Counted from the stretch's first letter, positions 36,759 to 47,218 are shown. The stretch: DNA of 64,000 nt from Starkeya sp. ORNL1 (GCF_012971745.1 NZ_CP048834.1:2480001-2544000), one strand, 5' to 3'. The notes: generated by a model from the letters alone, not told the origin. Program-made: numbers and translations.

Positions 36759-36794
36759 GACTTCTCCGCCCCCAAACAGCAGCAAAAACAAGCG

Positions 36795-36926
36795 TTAACG
36801 ATTTGTTAACCATAATGTTGCCACGCCACGCCCTCCCCTTGCCACGGTTCGACCATCTAAGCCGCTGAAATGAATCATGATTCGTTCCTAAAGAACGAAT
36901 CATGAATCAAAACATCGACTTGAGTC
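36795..36926. promoter_or_regulatory. CtrA-type box plus cluster of GANTC methylation sites
   Basis: TTAA-N7-TTAACCAT (36795-36813) matches the CtrA recognition consensus including the extended CAT. Downstream, five GANTC (CcrM) sites lie within 55 bases: 36872, 36879, 36897, 36904 and 36922. A 13-bp perfect inverted repeat with 5-base loop spans 36875-36905. No gene is obvious downstream on either strand except the end of the VOC gene. It may be a regulated small RNA promoter or a cell-cycle control site. Confidence 0.5.
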
Positions 36927-36965
36927 GTTGTGGAGGATTTGTGACAGACCGGCTTTTTCAGGCTG

Positions 36966-37388
36966 TCACGGCCCGAATGTCACCCGACCCTCGGCATCGA
37001 TAGCAAAGCCGGGGTTCCAGGCGATCTCCCAGGCATGGTCGTCGGGATCGGCGACATAGCCGCGGAAACCGCCATGCGACGGGGCGTCGGCAGGCCGCAA
37101 TATGCGCCCGCCGGCCGCGGCCAGGCGCCGCATCAGCGGGTCGACCTCGACCTCGCTGGCCACATTGTGCGCCAGCGCAAAGGCGCCGGGGGTCATGAGG
37201 CCCGGCCGGTTCATGTCCGCTTCCAGCGCAGTCCGCTGGAAAGTGCCCAGCACGAGGCCGTTCATCTGATAGAAGATGATCTCCTCATTCTGGAACACCG
37301 GCGCCCATTCGAAGCCCTCGACATAGAAGCGGCGCGAGCGGGCGAGATCGGCGATGCCGAGGGTGATGACGGAAATCTGCTGTTGCAT
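36966..37388 (-). CDS. VOC superfamily protein
   Basis: 140 residues with the VOC fold: ITLGIADLARSRRFYVEGF at the start, central TPGAFALAHNV and C-terminal YVADPDDHAWEIAWNPGF. Relatives include glyoxalase and dioxygenase-like proteins; the substrate is unknown. The ATG at 37388 follows a more convincing start than the upstream frame. Confidence 0.85.
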   Translation of the reverse strand: MQQQISVITLGIADLARSRRFYVEGFEWAPVFQNEEIIFYQMNGLVLGTFQRTALEADMNRPGLMTPGAFALAHNVASEVEVDPLMRRLAAAGGRILRPADAPSHGGFRGYVADPDDHAWEIAWNPGFAIDAEGRVTFGP

Positions 37389-37625
37389 ATGACACATCCC
37401 TTCGCTTGCCGACGCACCATGCGCCGGCACCAAGGGCGGGGGACTTGGTGCGAGATGCACCAGACAGAACATCGATCACGATGCGACCGGGCTAACCACA
37501 CCGGTGCCGCCTTTTTCGCCGGCGACGAACATAGCGCCGGATGACGGGCGGGCAAGGTGCGTGCCGCCTTCGCCCGCGCCGCAGGCCGTGATAGCGTGCG
37601 CGCCGATCACGGTTACCGGCTGCGC

Positions 37626-38960
37626 ATGACATCACCGACCCGCCTCTCCCGCCGCGCCTTCCTCGCGACTGCGTCAGCACTCGCCGCACCGGCCATCATC
37701 TCCCCCGCCTTCGCGCAGATCGCCGCGGATACCGACGTCGCCATCATCGGTGCCGGGGCGGCCGGCATTGCCGCGGCGCGGCGCGTGGCGGCGGCCGGGC
37801 GCAGCCACGTGCTGCTGGAGGCCGCGCCGCGCGCCGGCGGGCGGGCGCGCACCGACGAAGTGTTCGGCATGCCGTTCGATCTCGGCGCCAACCGCTTCTC
37901 CTCTTCCGAGGGGCTATTGGCGGCGGTCACCGATACCGGCGTCGAGACCACGGACGTGCCCTCCTCGCGACGGCTCTATATTGGCGACCGCGAGGCGAAG
38001 GAGAGCCAGTACGAGGCCTTCGCCGCCGCCATCGGCCGCACCGAGCGCGCCATCGCCGCCACCGCGGATGCCGGCCGCGACATCGCCGCCCGCGCGGCGC
38101 TGCCGGAATCCGGCGAATGGGGCGCCACCGTCGCCGCCGTGCTCGGCCCGCTCGGCTGCGGGCGCGACCTCGCCAATGTCTCCACGGTCGATCTCGCCCG
38201 GCGCGACGTGCCGCCGGATGACCTCTCGACGGCGCTCGGCGTCGGTTCGCTGCTGGAGCGCGTGGCCTCGCTGCTCAATCTGCGCACCAAGGCCCGGGTG
38301 GCGCGCGTCGACAATGCCGGGCGCTTCTCCACCATCACGCTGGATGGCGGCGCCGTGGTGCGGGCGCGCTCGGTGATCCTTGCCGTGCCGGCGGCAGTGA
38401 TCGCGGCCGGCGCCATCCGGTTCAACCCGGCGCTGCCGGGGCGCTTTACCAATGCGCTGCTGGCCTATCCCGCCGGGCAGATGGAGCATGTCGGCTTCCT
38501 GCTGCCGAACAATCCGCTCGGCCTGTCGTCGGATGAGCTGGTGCATGTGAAAGCCGGCTCCTACCCGCCCGCGGCGCTCTATGGGCGGGTGAACGACACC
38601 GACCTGCATGTCGCGGTGTTCGGCGGGGCGCAGGCGAGCGAGATCGCCGGCAAAGGCGAGGCGGCCGCCGCCGCGCTCACCAGCGGCTTCCTGCGCGAGG
38701 CGTTCGGCGCGACCATCGGCGCCAATGTGACGAAGTTCGTCGCCTCGCGCTGGTCGACCGATCCGCTGATCCGCGGCGCCATGGCGGTGGGCGTGCCCGG
38801 AGAGGGCGCGCTACGCCGGCAATTCGCCGATCCGGTGGGACGGATGATCCTCGCCGGCGAGTATGTCAGCCCGGACAAATGGGGGACGCTGGCCGGCGCC
38901 TGGGCCACCGGCGAAGTCGCCGCCGAAAAGGCGATCACGATGGTGGGTGGGCCGGTTTAG
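37626..38960 (+). CDS. Tat-exported flavin monoamine oxidase-type protein
   Basis: 444 residues. A twin-arginine signal (LSRRAFLATASALAAPAII) precedes an FAD-binding GAGAAGIAAARRVAAAGR fold, then an amine-oxidase body ending in ILAGEYVSPDKWGTLAGAWATGE. It should oxidise amines in the periplasm; the substrate is unknown. It stands alone. Confidence 0.85.
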   Translation: MTSPTRLSRRAFLATASALAAPAIISPAFAQIAADTDVAIIGAGAAGIAAARRVAAAGRSHVLLEAAPRAGGRARTDEVFGMPFDLGANRFSSSEGLLAAVTDTGVETTDVPSSRRLYIGDREAKESQYEAFAAAIGRTERAIAATADAGRDIAARAALPESGEWGATVAAVLGPLGCGRDLANVSTVDLARRDVPPDDLSTALGVGSLLERVASLLNLRTKARVARVDNAGRFSTITLDGGAVVRARSVILAVPAAVIAAGAIRFNPALPGRFTNALLAYPAGQMEHVGFLLPNNPLGLSSDELVHVKAGSYPPAALYGRVNDTDLHVAVFGGAQASEIAGKGEAAAAALTSGFLREAFGATIGANVTKFVASRWSTDPLIRGAMAVGVPGEGALRRQFADPVGRMILAGEYVSPDKWGTLAGAWATGEVAAEKAITMVGGPV

Positions 38961-38964
38961 GGCG

Positions 38965-39088
38965 TCCTGTTTCAGCATCCTTCGAGGCTCGCTGTGCGAG
39001 CACCTCAGGATGAGGTCGCATCTATAAGAACCACCTCATCCTGAGGTGCCCGGCAAGGCCGGGCCTCGAAGGATGCTGAAGCAGAGCG
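38965..39088. repeat. Paired palindromic repeat (family A), head-to-head
   Basis: TTTCAGCATCCTTCGAGG...CTCAGGATGAGG with inverted CCTCATCCTGAGG...CCTCGAAGGATGCTGAAG. It separates the amine oxidase from pheT. Confidence 0.88.
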
Positions 39089-39098
39089 CGCGGATGGT

Positions 39099-41507
39099 TC
39101 ACCCCCGCAGCGTCGCCCCGGTCTTCTTCACCACCTCGGCGACGATCTTGCCGGCCACCGCCTCGATCTCGACGTCGGTCAGCGTCTTCTCGCGCGGCTG
39201 CAGGGTAACAGTGAGCGCCACCGACTTCTTGTCGTCGTCGATGCCGACGCCCTCATAGACGTCGAACACGTTCACCGCGGCGATCAGCTTGCGGTCGACA
39301 CCGGCGGCGGCCTTCACCATGTCGGCGGCGGCGACCCTACGCGGCACCACGAAGGCGAAATCGCGCTCCACCGGCTGGAAGGCGGAGAGCTCCAGCAGCG
39401 GCTTCACCTTTGTCGCCTTGGCCTTCGGCTCGGGGATGCGGTCGAGCACGATCTCGAAGCCGACCAGCGGGCCCTCGACATCGAGCGCTTCCAGCACCGC
39501 CGGGTGCAGCTCGCCGAAATGGCCGATGACGTTCGCGCCAAGCCGGAAGGTGCCGGAGCGGCCGGGATGAAACCAGGCCGGCGCGTCGGTCGAGATCTGG
39601 AGGTTGGCCACCGGGGCGCCGCAGGCGGCGAGCACGGCGGTCGCGTCCGCCTTGGCGTCGAACGCATCGACCGGCCCGGCCTTGCCCGACCAATGGCGCC
39701 CGGCCCCGCTCGGCTTCGCCGTGGCGCGGCGCAGGCCGGTAGCGACGATGAACTGATCCTGCGGGCGGTCACCCTTGAAGATCTGCCCGACCTCGAACAG
39801 CGCGGTGTCGTCATAGCCGCGATCGGCATTGGCCTGCGCGGCACGGGCGAGGCCCGGCAGCAGGCTCGGGCGCATGTCGGACAGGTCGGCCGCGATCGGG
39901 TTGGCGAGCGCCAGCTCCGGCGCGCCGCCGCCGAACAGCTCGGCCTGCGCCTTCGCCACGAAGGACCAGGTGACGGCCTCCACCAGCCCGCGGGCCGCCA
40001 GAGCGCGCTTGGCCTTGCGGGTGCGCAATTGCAGCGTGGTCAGGACGGGCTTGCGAGCATCGTCCGGGCGCGGGAACGGCGTCGCCGGCACACGGTCGAG
40101 ACCGATGATGCGCACCACCTCCTCGACGAGATCGGCCTTGCCCTCGATATCGGCGCGCCAGGACGGCGGCGACACGTCAAGCGTGCCCGCGACACCGGAA
40201 ACCGCAAAACCGAGCGCCGCGAGCGTGTCGATCTGCTCGCGGTCGGTCGCCTCCAGCCCGGTCAATTTGGCGGTGAGCGCCAGCGGGAACTCGATGATGC
40301 GCGAGGTATCCGGAATGGCGCCGGCCAGCTCGACCGTGGACGCTTCGCCGCCGCAGAGATCGAGGATCAGGCTGGTGGCGAGATCGAGGCCGGGCACGGT
40401 GAAGGCGGGATCGACGCCGCGCTCGAAGCGGAAGCGGGCATCGGAATTGATGCCGAGCTTGCGGCCGGTCTGGGCGATATTGATCGGCTCCCACAGCGCC
40501 GACTCGACCAGCACGTCGGTGGTGCCCTCGTCGCAGCCGGATTCCTCGCCGCCCATGATGCCGGCGAGCGATTCCACCGCGCGGTCATCCGAGATCACGC
40601 ACATGGCCTCATCGAGCGCATAGGTCTTTCCGTCCAGCGCCAGCAGGCTCTCGCCGGCACGGGCGCGGCGCACGATGAGATCACCCGCCACCTTGGCGGC
40701 GTCGAACACGTGCAGCGGGCGCGAGCGGTCGAAGGTCAGCAGATTGGTGACGTCGACCAGCCTGTTGATGGGCCTGAGGCCGATGGCGCGCAGCTTGGCC
40801 TGCAGCCAGTCCGGCGACGGGCCGTTCTTCACGCCGCGGATCAGCCGCAGCGCGAAGGCCGGGCACGGCGCGCCGGGCTCGATCGTCACCTTCACCGGGC
40901 AGGGATAAGTGCCCGCGATGGGTTCGATCTCCGGCGTCTTCAGCGTGCCGAGGCCGGCGGCGGCGAGGTCGCGGGCGATGCCGGAGATGCCGAGGGCATC
41001 GGCGCGGTTCGGCGTCACCGCGATCTCCACCACCGGATCGCCGAGGCCGATCCATTCGGCGTAAGACACGCCCACCGGCGCATCGGCCGGCAGGTCGAGG
41101 ATGCCGTCATGGTCCTCGGAGAGTTGGAGCTCGGCGGCCGAGCACAGCATGCCGCGGCTCTCGACGCCGCGAATGGTGCCGATGCCGAGCGTGATGTTCT
41201 TGCCTGGAATGAAGGTGCCGGGCGGCGAGAACACGCTCTTCATGCCGGTGCGCGCGTTCGGCGCGCCGCACACCACCTGCACCGGCTCGCCCTGGCCGGT
41301 ATCCACCATGCAGACGCGCAGCTTGTCGGCGTTGGGGTGCTGCTCGGCGGAGACGACATAGGCGATGGAGAAGCCGCGCAGCTTCTCCGCCTTGTCCTCG
41401 ACGCCCTCGACCTCGAGGCCGATGCGGTTCAGCGTCGCCAGCACCGCGTCGAGGGTGACGTCGTCGCCGTCGAGGTGCTCCTTGAGCCAGGAGAGGGTGA
41501 ATTTCAT
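39099..41507 (-). CDS. pheT: Phenylalanyl-tRNA synthetase beta subunit PheT
   Basis: 802 residues. The tRNA-binding OB fold (about 40-150), B3/B4 editing domain, B5 region and C-terminal anticodon-binding domain are all visible. The N terminus [13 protein letters not shown] is standard. It is downstream of pheS. Confidence 0.97.
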   Translation of the reverse strand: MKFTLSWLKEHLDGDDVTLDAVLATLNRIGLEVEGVEDKAEKLRGFSIAYVVSAEQHPNADKLRVCMVDTGQGEPVQVVCGAPNARTGMKSVFSPPGTFIPGKNITLGIGTIRGVESRGMLCSAAELQLSEDHDGILDLPADAPVGVSYAEWIGLGDPVVEIAVTPNRADALGISGIARDLAAAGLGTLKTPEIEPIAGTYPCPVKVTIEPGAPCPAFALRLIRGVKNGPSPDWLQAKLRAIGLRPINRLVDVTNLLTFDRSRPLHVFDAAKVAGDLIVRRARAGESLLALDGKTYALDEAMCVISDDRAVESLAGIMGGEESGCDEGTTDVLVESALWEPINIAQTGRKLGINSDARFRFERGVDPAFTVPGLDLATSLILDLCGGEASTVELAGAIPDTSRIIEFPLALTAKLTGLEATDREQIDTLAALGFAVSGVAGTLDVSPPSWRADIEGKADLVEEVVRIIGLDRVPATPFPRPDDARKPVLTTLQLRTRKAKRALAARGLVEAVTWSFVAKAQAELFGGGAPELALANPIAADLSDMRPSLLPGLARAAQANADRGYDDTALFEVGQIFKGDRPQDQFIVATGLRRATAKPSGAGRHWSGKAGPVDAFDAKADATAVLAACGAPVANLQISTDAPAWFHPGRSGTFRLGANVIGHFGELHPAVLEALDVEGPLVGFEIVLDRIPEPKAKATKVKPLLELSAFQPVERDFAFVVPRRVAAADMVKAAAGVDRKLIAAVNVFDVYEGVGIDDDKKSVALTVTLQPREKTLTDVEIEAVAGKIVAEVVKKTGATLRG

Positions 41508-41526
41508 CGTGTTGTCCTCTCCGCGA

Positions 41527-42627
41527 TCAGTTCGACAGGCCGCCGGCCAGCGTCGGGAAGTCGAGCGGGCGGAAGCCGTAATGGGAGAGCCAGCGGACGT
41601 CGGCCTCGAAGAAGGCGCGCAGGTCCGGCATGCCGTATTTCAGCATGGCGATGCGGTCGATGCCCATGCCCCAGGCGAAGCCCTGATACTCGTCCGGGTC
41701 GAGCCCGCAATTGCGCAGCACGTTCGGATGCACCATGCCGCAGCCGAGGATCTCCAGCCAGTCATTGCCCTCGCCGAAGCGGATCTCGCCGGGGCGGGAG
41801 CGGTCGCACTGGATGTCGACCTCCATGGACGGCTCAGTGAAGGGGAAGAAGGACGGGCGGAACCGCATCTTCACATTGTCCACCTCGAAGAACGCCTTGC
41901 AGAATTCTTGCAGGATCCACTTCAGGTGGCCGAGGTGCGAGCCCTTGTCGATGACCAGCCCCTCCACCTGATGGAACATCGGGGTGTGGGTCTGGTCACT
42001 GTCGCTGCGATAGGTGCGGCCGGGGATGATGACGCGGATCGGCGGCGCCTTGCTCATCATGGTGCGCACCTGCACCGGCGAGGTGTGGGTGCGCAGCACC
42101 AGGCGCGAGCCGTCTTCCTTGGTCGGAAGATAGAAGGTGTCGTGCATCTCGCGCGCCGGATGCCCCTCGGGGAAATTCAGCGCGGTGAAATTGTGGAAGT
42201 CGTCCTCGATGTCCGGGCCCTCGGCGACCGAGAAGCCCATATCGGCGAAGATCGTGGTCAGTTCGTCGATGACCTGGCTGATCGGATGCACGCGGCCGAG
42301 TTCGGTCGGCGCCTCGCGCACCGGGAGCGTGACGTCGACGCGCTCGGTCTCGAGGCGCAGCGCCAGCGCCGCGGCCTTGAGCGCAGTGCGGCGGTTGGCG
42401 ATAGCCTCGTTGAGCCGGTCGCGCAGGCCGTTGATGGCGGGGCCGGCGGTCTTGCGCTCATCCGGGGTCATGCCCCCCAGGCTCTTCAGGAGCTCGGAGA
42501 CCCAACCCTTCTTGCCGAGCGCGGCGACGCGCACGGCTTCCAGCGCCGCCTCGTCATTGGCGGCGCCTATGCCGGCGAGAAGCTCGCCTTCGAGCGAAGC
42601 AAGATCGGGCAGCGTGGCGACGGACAT
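41527..42627 (-). CDS. pheS: Phenylalanyl-tRNA synthetase alpha subunit PheS
   Basis: 366 residues; the catalytic subunit. Class II motifs are present: [11 protein letters not shown], the [16 protein letters not shown] motif, and [11 protein letters not shown] coiled-coil N terminus binds tRNA. The ATG at 42627 was chosen because the longer frame adds 17 residues of repeat-like sequence. It follows rplT after a terminator-like hairpin. Confidence 0.97.
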   Translation of the reverse strand: MSVATLPDLASLEGELLAGIGAANDEAALEAVRVAALGKKGWVSELLKSLGGMTPDERKTAGPAINGLRDRLNEAIANRRTALKAAALALRLETERVDVTLPVREAPTELGRVHPISQVIDELTTIFADMGFSVAEGPDIEDDFHNFTALNFPEGHPAREMHDTFYLPTKEDGSRLVLRTHTSPVQVRTMMSKAPPIRVIIPGRTYRSDSDQTHTPMFHQVEGLVIDKGSHLGHLKWILQEFCKAFFEVDNVKMRFRPSFFPFTEPSMEVDIQCDRSRPGEIRFGEGNDWLEILGCGMVHPNVLRNCGLDPDEYQGFAWGMGIDRIAMLKYGMPDLRAFFEADVRWLSHYGFRPLDFPTLAGGLSN

Positions 42628-42683
42628 CGGATCAAGCCTCGATAAGGGGCCAACAATATGCGTGAAGCCCCTTGCCACCTCGC

Positions 42684-42783
42684 GACCTCATCCTGAGGTG
42701 CGAACGCAGTGAGCCTCGAAGGATGCTCACCTGGGGCGGCCATCCTTCGAGGCCCGGCGATGCCGGGCACCTCAGGATGAGGG
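42684..42783. repeat. Family A repeat pair in outward orientation
   Basis: Here the halves are swapped: CCTCATCCTGAGG...CCTCGAAGGATGC then CATCCTTCGAGG...CCTCAGGATGAGG. It lies between rplT and pheS. Confidence 0.85.
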
Positions 42784-42823
42784 CGCTATGGGTCGCGCGT
42801 CTCTTAGCCGAGCCGCAACACAA

Positions 42824-42853
42824 CGAAAAGCCCCGACGCTTGCGCGCGGGGCT
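42824..42853 (-). terminator. Terminator-like hairpin after rplT
   Basis: On the minus strand AGCCCCG and CGGGGCT form a 7-bp stem with an 11-base loop, followed by TTTTCGTTG. It may end rpmI-rplT transcripts or attenuate pheST; no phenylalanine-rich leader peptide is seen. Confidence 0.6.
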
Positions 42854-42885
42854 CCTCAATTTCGGTCCCGGCAGTTAGCGGGAAA

Positions 42886-43254
42886 TCAGGCCGCCTGCTG
42901 CTCCAGCGCAGCCTTGGCCTGGTCGACCAGCGCCTTGAAGGCGTCGGGCTCGTGGATGGCGATATCCGAGAGCACCTTGCGGTCGACCTCGATCCCGGCC
43001 TTGCCGAGACCGTCGATAAATCGGCCATAGGTGAAGCCGAGCTCGCGGGTCGCCGCGTTGATGCGCTGGATCCACAGGGCGCGGAAGTTGCGCTTGCGCA
43101 CCTTGCGGTCGCGATACGCATACTGCTGCGCCTTCTCCACCGCCTGCTTCGCGACGCGGATGGTATTCTTGCGGCGGCCAAAATAGCCCTTCGCCGCCTT
43201 GAGCACTTTCTTGTGCTTGGCGTGGGAAGTTACGCCGCGCTTGACACGTGCCAT
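42886..43254 (-). CDS. rplT: 50S ribosomal protein L20
   Basis: 122 residues. The strongly basic N terminus [19 protein letters not shown] is characteristic, with [20 protein letters not shown] following. Downstream of rpmI by 31 bases. Confidence 0.98.
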   Translation of the reverse strand: MARVKRGVTSHAKHKKVLKAAKGYFGRRKNTIRVAKQAVEKAQQYAYRDRKVRKRNFRALWIQRINAATRELGFTYGRFIDGLGKAGIEVDRKVLSDIAIHEPDAFKALVDQAKAALEQQAA

Positions 43255-43285
43255 TGGAATTCTCCTCGGTACTGGCTAAGGGGCG

Positions 43286-43486
43286 TCAGCCGTTGGGCAG
43301 GAAATACTTCCGCACCACGGGGGCATCACGTTCCGACATGGTCGTGGTGCCGCGCTGGTTGCGGATCTGCTTGGTGGTGCGCTTGATCATGCCATGGCGC
43401 TTATTGGCCTGGGCCATGATCACCTTGCCGGTTCCGGAGAGCTTGAAGCGCTTCTTCGCTCCGGACTTGGTCTTCATCTTGGGCAT
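43286..43486 (-). CDS. rpmI: 50S ribosomal protein L35
   Basis: 66 residues. [20 protein letters not shown] and the basic [18 protein letters not shown] stretch are standard. Head of rpmI-rplT; infC is not adjacent. Confidence 0.98.
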   Translation of the reverse strand: MPKMKTKSGAKKRFKLSGTGKVIMAQANKRHGMIKRTTKQIRNQRGTTTMSERDAPVVRKYFLPNG

Positions 43487-43660
43487 TTGGCTCGTCTCCG
43501 CGGCCGACAGCGACCCCGCGAGGGGCGTGCGGCCTGTTCTCTAGTGTGAGCATTTGAACCGCCACGGCAGCCCTGATCGCCGGGCGGTTCGGAAGGGCGC
43601 ACCCTCTATACGAGAGCGCGCGCAATATCAAGGGTTGGAACGGTGCAAGGTTCATCATGC

Positions 43661-43745
43661 CGTCATCCCCGGGCTTGTCCCGGGGATCCACGTCCTTGAC
43701 GAGTGTACGACCGTGGATGGCCGGGACAAGCCCGGCCATGACGTC
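43661..43745. repeat. Intergenic palindromic repeat (family B)
   Basis: CGTCATCCCCGGGCTTGTCCCGGGGATCC and inverted GGCCGGGACAAGCCCGGCCATGACG. It lies between the SH3-protein gene and rpmI. Confidence 0.75.
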
Positions 43746-43748
43746 GTT

Positions 43749-44756
43749 TCAGCGCGGCTGCGGGCAGTTCGCGCCGACCTGGCACTGCTGGCCGCGACGG
43801 TCGCCGCCGCCCTGGCCGCCACCGCCATAACCACCGCCACCCTGGCCGCCGCCGGAGTATTGCGGGGGCCGGCCACCGCCGCCTCCACCGCCATTCCCGC
43901 CACCGCCGCCGCCGTTCCATTGCGGCGGACGCCCGCCGCCGGAACCACCCTGGCCGCCGCCACCGCCGCTCCACTGCGGCGGCCTGCCGCCATTGGGGCC
44001 GCCCTGGCCGCCACCGCCGCCATTCCACTGCGGGGGCCGTCCGTTACCCGGACCACCCTGGCCTGGGCCACCGCCCCATTGCGGCGGCTTGCCGCCCGAC
44101 GGGGGCTTACCGGGGCCAGGACCGCCCCAGCCAGGGCCACCGGGACCGTTACCGGGACCGCCACCGCCCCACTGCGGCGGCTTGCCGCCACCCGGAGGCC
44201 GGCCCGGACCAGGACCACCCCAGCCGGGACCATTACCCGGGCCATTGCCCCAGCCGGGACCACCGCCCGGAGGCCGGCCTGGCCCGGGGCCGCCACCCCA
44301 ATGCGGCGGCGGCTTGCCGTGGCCGTTCCAGCCACCGCCGCCCCAGCCCGGCGGGCGCGAGGGACCCCAGCGGTCATAGCCGGAATACCAGGAGCGGCCG
44401 CGATAATAGCGGCCCCAATAATCATTGAAGCTGAAGGTCACGATCGGCAGCCCGATATAGGGCGCGTATTCCGGCACCATCACGCGCCGGCCCTGATAGG
44501 AATATTCGAGGAAATCGCCGGCGACCCAGCCGCGATTGCCGTTCCAGTCGACATCGCACCAGGAGGTGTCGGACAGGCAGCCGAAGATCTCCAGCGGCAT
44601 GCCGGAGCCGAGCACCACAACGGGCGGATATTGCACGCCCGGTCCCGAGCGCAGATTGACGTTGGTCGTCACATAGCCCGGCGCCGCCTGCGCCACGGCG
44701 GCTCCCATCATCAGAGCGAGGGAGGCGCCCAAGCCCGCCGCCAGAAGCCTTCTCAT
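43749..44756 (-). CDS. SH3-domain secreted protein with long Gly/Pro-rich tail
   Basis: 335 residues. The signal peptide ends near residue 26 (VAQAAP). An SH3b-type domain follows (about 27-95; YVTTNVNLRSGPGVQYP, WCDVDWNGNRGWVAGDFLEY). Residues about 150-335 are a repetitive Gly/Pro/Trp-rich tail with RPPQW units. It may anchor to the cell wall or be structural; the function is unknown. The ATG at 44756 gives a clean signal peptide. Confidence 0.75.
   Translation of the reverse strand: MRRLLAAGLGASLALMMGAAVAQAAPGYVTTNVNLRSGPGVQYPPVVVLGSGMPLEIFGCLSDTSWCDVDWNGNRGWVAGDFLEYSYQGRRVMVPEYAPYIGLPIVTFSFNDYWGRYYRGRSWYSGYDRWGPSRPPGWGGGGWNGHGKPPPHWGGGPGPGRPPGGGPGWGNGPGNGPGWGGPGPGRPPGGGKPPQWGGGGPGNGPGGPGWGGPGPGKPPSGGKPPQWGGGPGQGGPGNGRPPQWNGGGGGQGGPNGGRPPQWSGGGGGQGGSGGGRPPQWNGGGGGGNGGGGGGGRPPQYSGGGQGGGGYGGGGQGGGDRRGQQCQVGANCPQPR
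43800..44330. repeat. Coding tandem repeats for Gly/Pro-rich units
   Basis: Units of roughly GGRPPQW with Gly-rich spacers (GGGGGQGG), plus GPGWGGPGPGRPPGG blocks, recur with small changes. The nucleotide repeat makes this the most repetitive coding stretch in the window and prone to length change. Confidence 0.7.
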
Positions 44757-44956
44757 GAAATTCTCCACACCGTGCGTCCGTATGCGCACGCATAACACGC
44801 CGACACCTGATTGGTGTCCGGCTCCGCGGCGGATTCGTGTCGTGGTGGTGTCCCCGCCGCGCCGAAACCGCGGAATCACGACGTTGCGTCACGTTGCCTG
44901 CGCCCGGCGAACCGGACAGGATGCGCGCGCCCCTCCTCCCGCCCCGGATCCCATTC

Positions 44957-45763
44957 ATGTCGTTCGGCAACCTGCTCGAAGCCTTCCTGCTTGGCCTGCT
45001 CGAAGGCGTCACCGAATTCCTGCCAGTTTCCTCGACGGGTCACATCCTGCTTGCCGGGCATTTCCTCGGCTTCGAGAGCACCGGCAAGACCTTCGAAGTG
45101 CTGATCCAGCTCGGCGCCATCCTCGCCATCATCACCGTCTATTTCCAGCGCTTCTGGCACGTGCTGGTGACCCTGCCCTCCAGCAAGCGCTCGCAGAATT
45201 TCGTGCTCGGCATTCTCATCGCCTTCCTGCCGGCAGCGGTGATCGGCGCGCTCGCGCACGACTTCATCAAGACCGTGCTGTTCGAATCACCGGCACTGAT
45301 CTGCGTGATGCTGATCCTCGGTGGCATCGTACTGCTGTGGGTCGACACGCTGACCTTCAAACCGCGGCATACCGACGCCATGGCGCTGCCGCCCTTCCTC
45401 GCCTTCAAGATCGGCCTCGCGCAGTGCCTCGCCATGGTGCCCGGCGTCTCGCGCTCGGGCTCGACCATCGTCGGCGGCATGCTGATGGGGCTGAGCAAGC
45501 CGGCGGCGGCGGAGTTCTCGTTCTTCCTCGCCTTGCCGACCATGGGCGGCGCCTTCGCCTATGACCTGTTCAAGAGCCGCCACGACCTCTCCATGGATGA
45601 CGGGCTGCTGATCGTGGTCGGCTTCGTCACCGCCTTCATCGCCGCGGTGGTGGTGGTGCGCGGGCTGCTCGCCTTCGTCTCCCGCCACGGCCTCACCCCG
45701 TTCGGCTGGTGGCGCATCGCGGTCGGCGGCATCGGGCTGGTGGCCCTGGCGCTGGTGGGGTGA
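44957..45763 (+). CDS. uppP: Undecaprenyl-diphosphate phosphatase UppP (BacA)
   Basis: 268 residues, polytopic membrane enzyme that recycles undecaprenyl diphosphate for peptidoglycan and O-antigen synthesis. The motif [14 protein letters not shown] near the N terminus and [10 protein letters not shown] are diagnostic. The ATG at 44957 gives the family length. It is divergent from the SH3 protein. Confidence 0.96.
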   Translation: MSFGNLLEAFLLGLLEGVTEFLPVSSTGHILLAGHFLGFESTGKTFEVLIQLGAILAIITVYFQRFWHVLVTLPSSKRSQNFVLGILIAFLPAAVIGALAHDFIKTVLFESPALICVMLILGGIVLLWVDTLTFKPRHTDAMALPPFLAFKIGLAQCLAMVPGVSRSGSTIVGGMLMGLSKPAAAEFSFFLALPTMGGAFAYDLFKSRHDLSMDDGLLIVVGFVTAFIAAVVVVRGLLAFVSRHGLTPFGWWRIAVGGIGLVALALVG

Positions 45764-45778
45764 GGATTCAATAGCTGC

Positions 45779-45932
45779 GCGTCATCCCGACCCGCAACCA
45801 TCAAGCGTCATCCCGGCCGCAGCGCAGCGAAGAGCCGGGATCGTAGGAAGATGAAGAGCGTTTGCGCGATCCCGGATACGGCCTCACGGCCGTTCCGGGA
45901 TGACGTCTTGAACCAATGCCGGGATGACGCCC
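45779..45932. repeat. CATCCCGG-type inverted repeat (family D), extended
   Basis: CGTCATCCCGACC..., then CGTCATCCCGGCC... and inverted CCGTTCCGGGATGACG..., with GCCGGGATCG hairpins. It lies in the uppP-NDUFA9 gap. Confidence 0.8.
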
Positions 45933-45939
45933 TAAGGGC

Positions 45940-46965
45940 TCACGCCTCTTCCGGCTTGGAAAACTGGCCGGCCTTGCGGTAGCGCCAGAGATAGGACGGC
46001 AGGATCGCGCCGAGCGCGGTCGGCCGTACGCCGAGCCCTTCCAACGTACGCCCTTCGGCCTTCGCCGCCTCGGACACCACATTGTCGTGCGCCAGCAGCT
46101 TCACCTGATCGCGGGTTAGCATCGGCTTCGGCAGCATCTCCAGGAACATCGCCTGGAACTTCGCGATCCCGAAGGGCAGCGGCAGCAGGACGCGCTGGCG
46201 GCCGATCTCGGACAGCGTCAGCTCCAGCAGTTCCTTGAAGCTGCGCACTTCCGGCCCGCCCAGCTCATAGATGGTGCCGGGCTTGGCCTGCGCGTCCACC
46301 ATCTTGACGAACGCGCTCGCGACATCGCCGACGAACACCGGCTGGAAGCGGGTCTCGCCGCCGCCGATCAGCGGCAGGATCGGCGAGAGCCGGGACATGG
46401 CGGCGAAGCGGTTGAAGAAATCGTCTTCCGGCCCGAACACGATGGACGGGCGCACGATGACGGCCTCGGGCACGGCTGCGAGCACCGCCTCCTCGCCCTG
46501 CGCCTTGGTCTGCGCATAGACCGAATCGGAACTGGCATTGGCGCCGATGGCCGAGCCATGGATCATGCGGGCGCCGACTTCGCGTGCCGCCAGCGCCACC
46601 TGCCTGGCGCCGAAGGCCTGCACCGCGTCGAAGCGCTGGCGGCCGCCTTCCGCGAGGATGCCGACCAGATTGATGATGACTTCCGAGCCTTCGGCCGCGC
46701 GCAGCACCGAAGCCGGATAGCGCAGATTGGCCTGCACCGCGGTAACCTGCCCGACGGCGCCGAGCGGCTGGAGATGGCCGGCGAGGTCCGGCCGGCGCAC
46801 CGCGACACGCACGCGCCAGCCTTGCTTGGCCAGCGAGCGCACCACATGGCGGCCGATGAAGCCGGAGCCGCCATAGATGGTGACCAGCCGGCTCATCGGC
46901 GCGGCGCGCGGTTCGGTGATCTCGTCGGCGAGCGGCGGCTCGGGCGGAATGGAATCATCGACCAT
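45940..46965 (-). CDS. Complex I NDUFA9-like NAD-dependent epimerase-fold protein
   Basis: 341 residues, atypical SDR. The N-terminal GGSGFIGRHVVRSLAKQGWRVRVAVRR fold is clear. Bacterial NDUFA9-like proteins associate with NADH dehydrogenase or act as sugar epimerase-like enzymes; this is by family resemblance. It converges with uppP, a common arrangement in Rhizobiales. Confidence 0.82.
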   Translation of the reverse strand: MVDDSIPPEPPLADEITEPRAAPMSRLVTIYGGSGFIGRHVVRSLAKQGWRVRVAVRRPDLAGHLQPLGAVGQVTAVQANLRYPASVLRAAEGSEVIINLVGILAEGGRQRFDAVQAFGARQVALAAREVGARMIHGSAIGANASSDSVYAQTKAQGEEAVLAAVPEAVIVRPSIVFGPEDDFFNRFAAMSRLSPILPLIGGGETRFQPVFVGDVASAFVKMVDAQAKPGTIYELGGPEVRSFKELLELTLSEIGRQRVLLPLPFGIAKFQAMFLEMLPKPMLTRDQVKLLAHDNVVSEAAKAEGRTLEGLGVRPTALGAILPSYLWRYRKAGQFSKPEEA

Positions 46966-47178
46966 GGCATTCTCCCGGCGCGGCTAGTCGTGACGGTGGC
47001 GCTCCTGCCGCGACGATTAGCGCGGCGCTGCGGCAGCGTCCAGCGCCGCCCTCGGGGAGCGCCGATAGGACGCAACGGCGCGGCCTCGCGGCCCTCCCCG
47101 GGTGGCGTCGCATGATACGCTTTTTACGCGGTTCCGGTGGATTGACGACATTCCCGTCATTTCCTGTGCGAACCCTCG

Positions 47179-47208
47179 TTGACAAGCCGACCACCCGCCG
47201 ACTATGAA
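47179..47208 (+). promoter_or_regulatory. tRNA-Leu promoter
   Basis: TTGACA (47179-47184), 18 bases, TATGAA (47203-47208), ending 10 bases before the mature tRNA. A strong sigma-70-like match. Confidence 0.65.
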
Positions 47209-47218
47209 CGCGGCCCGT

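Noticed and set aside
36902..37009. Short 35-codon ORF after the GANTC cluster with a GGAGG-like stretch
   Set aside because: The GGAGG lies inside the frame and precedes a GTG rather than this ATG; it overlaps the VOC gene on the other strand and has no conservation evidence. Listed only as a regulatory region.
39504..41840. 778-codon open frame opposite pheT
   Set aside because: Antisense artefact of a high-GC gene; composition and lack of motifs against PheT domains.
42780..42885. PheM-like leader peptide before pheS
   Set aside because: The rplT-pheS gap has a hairpin, but no short frame with Phe codons and an ATG is found on the minus strand.
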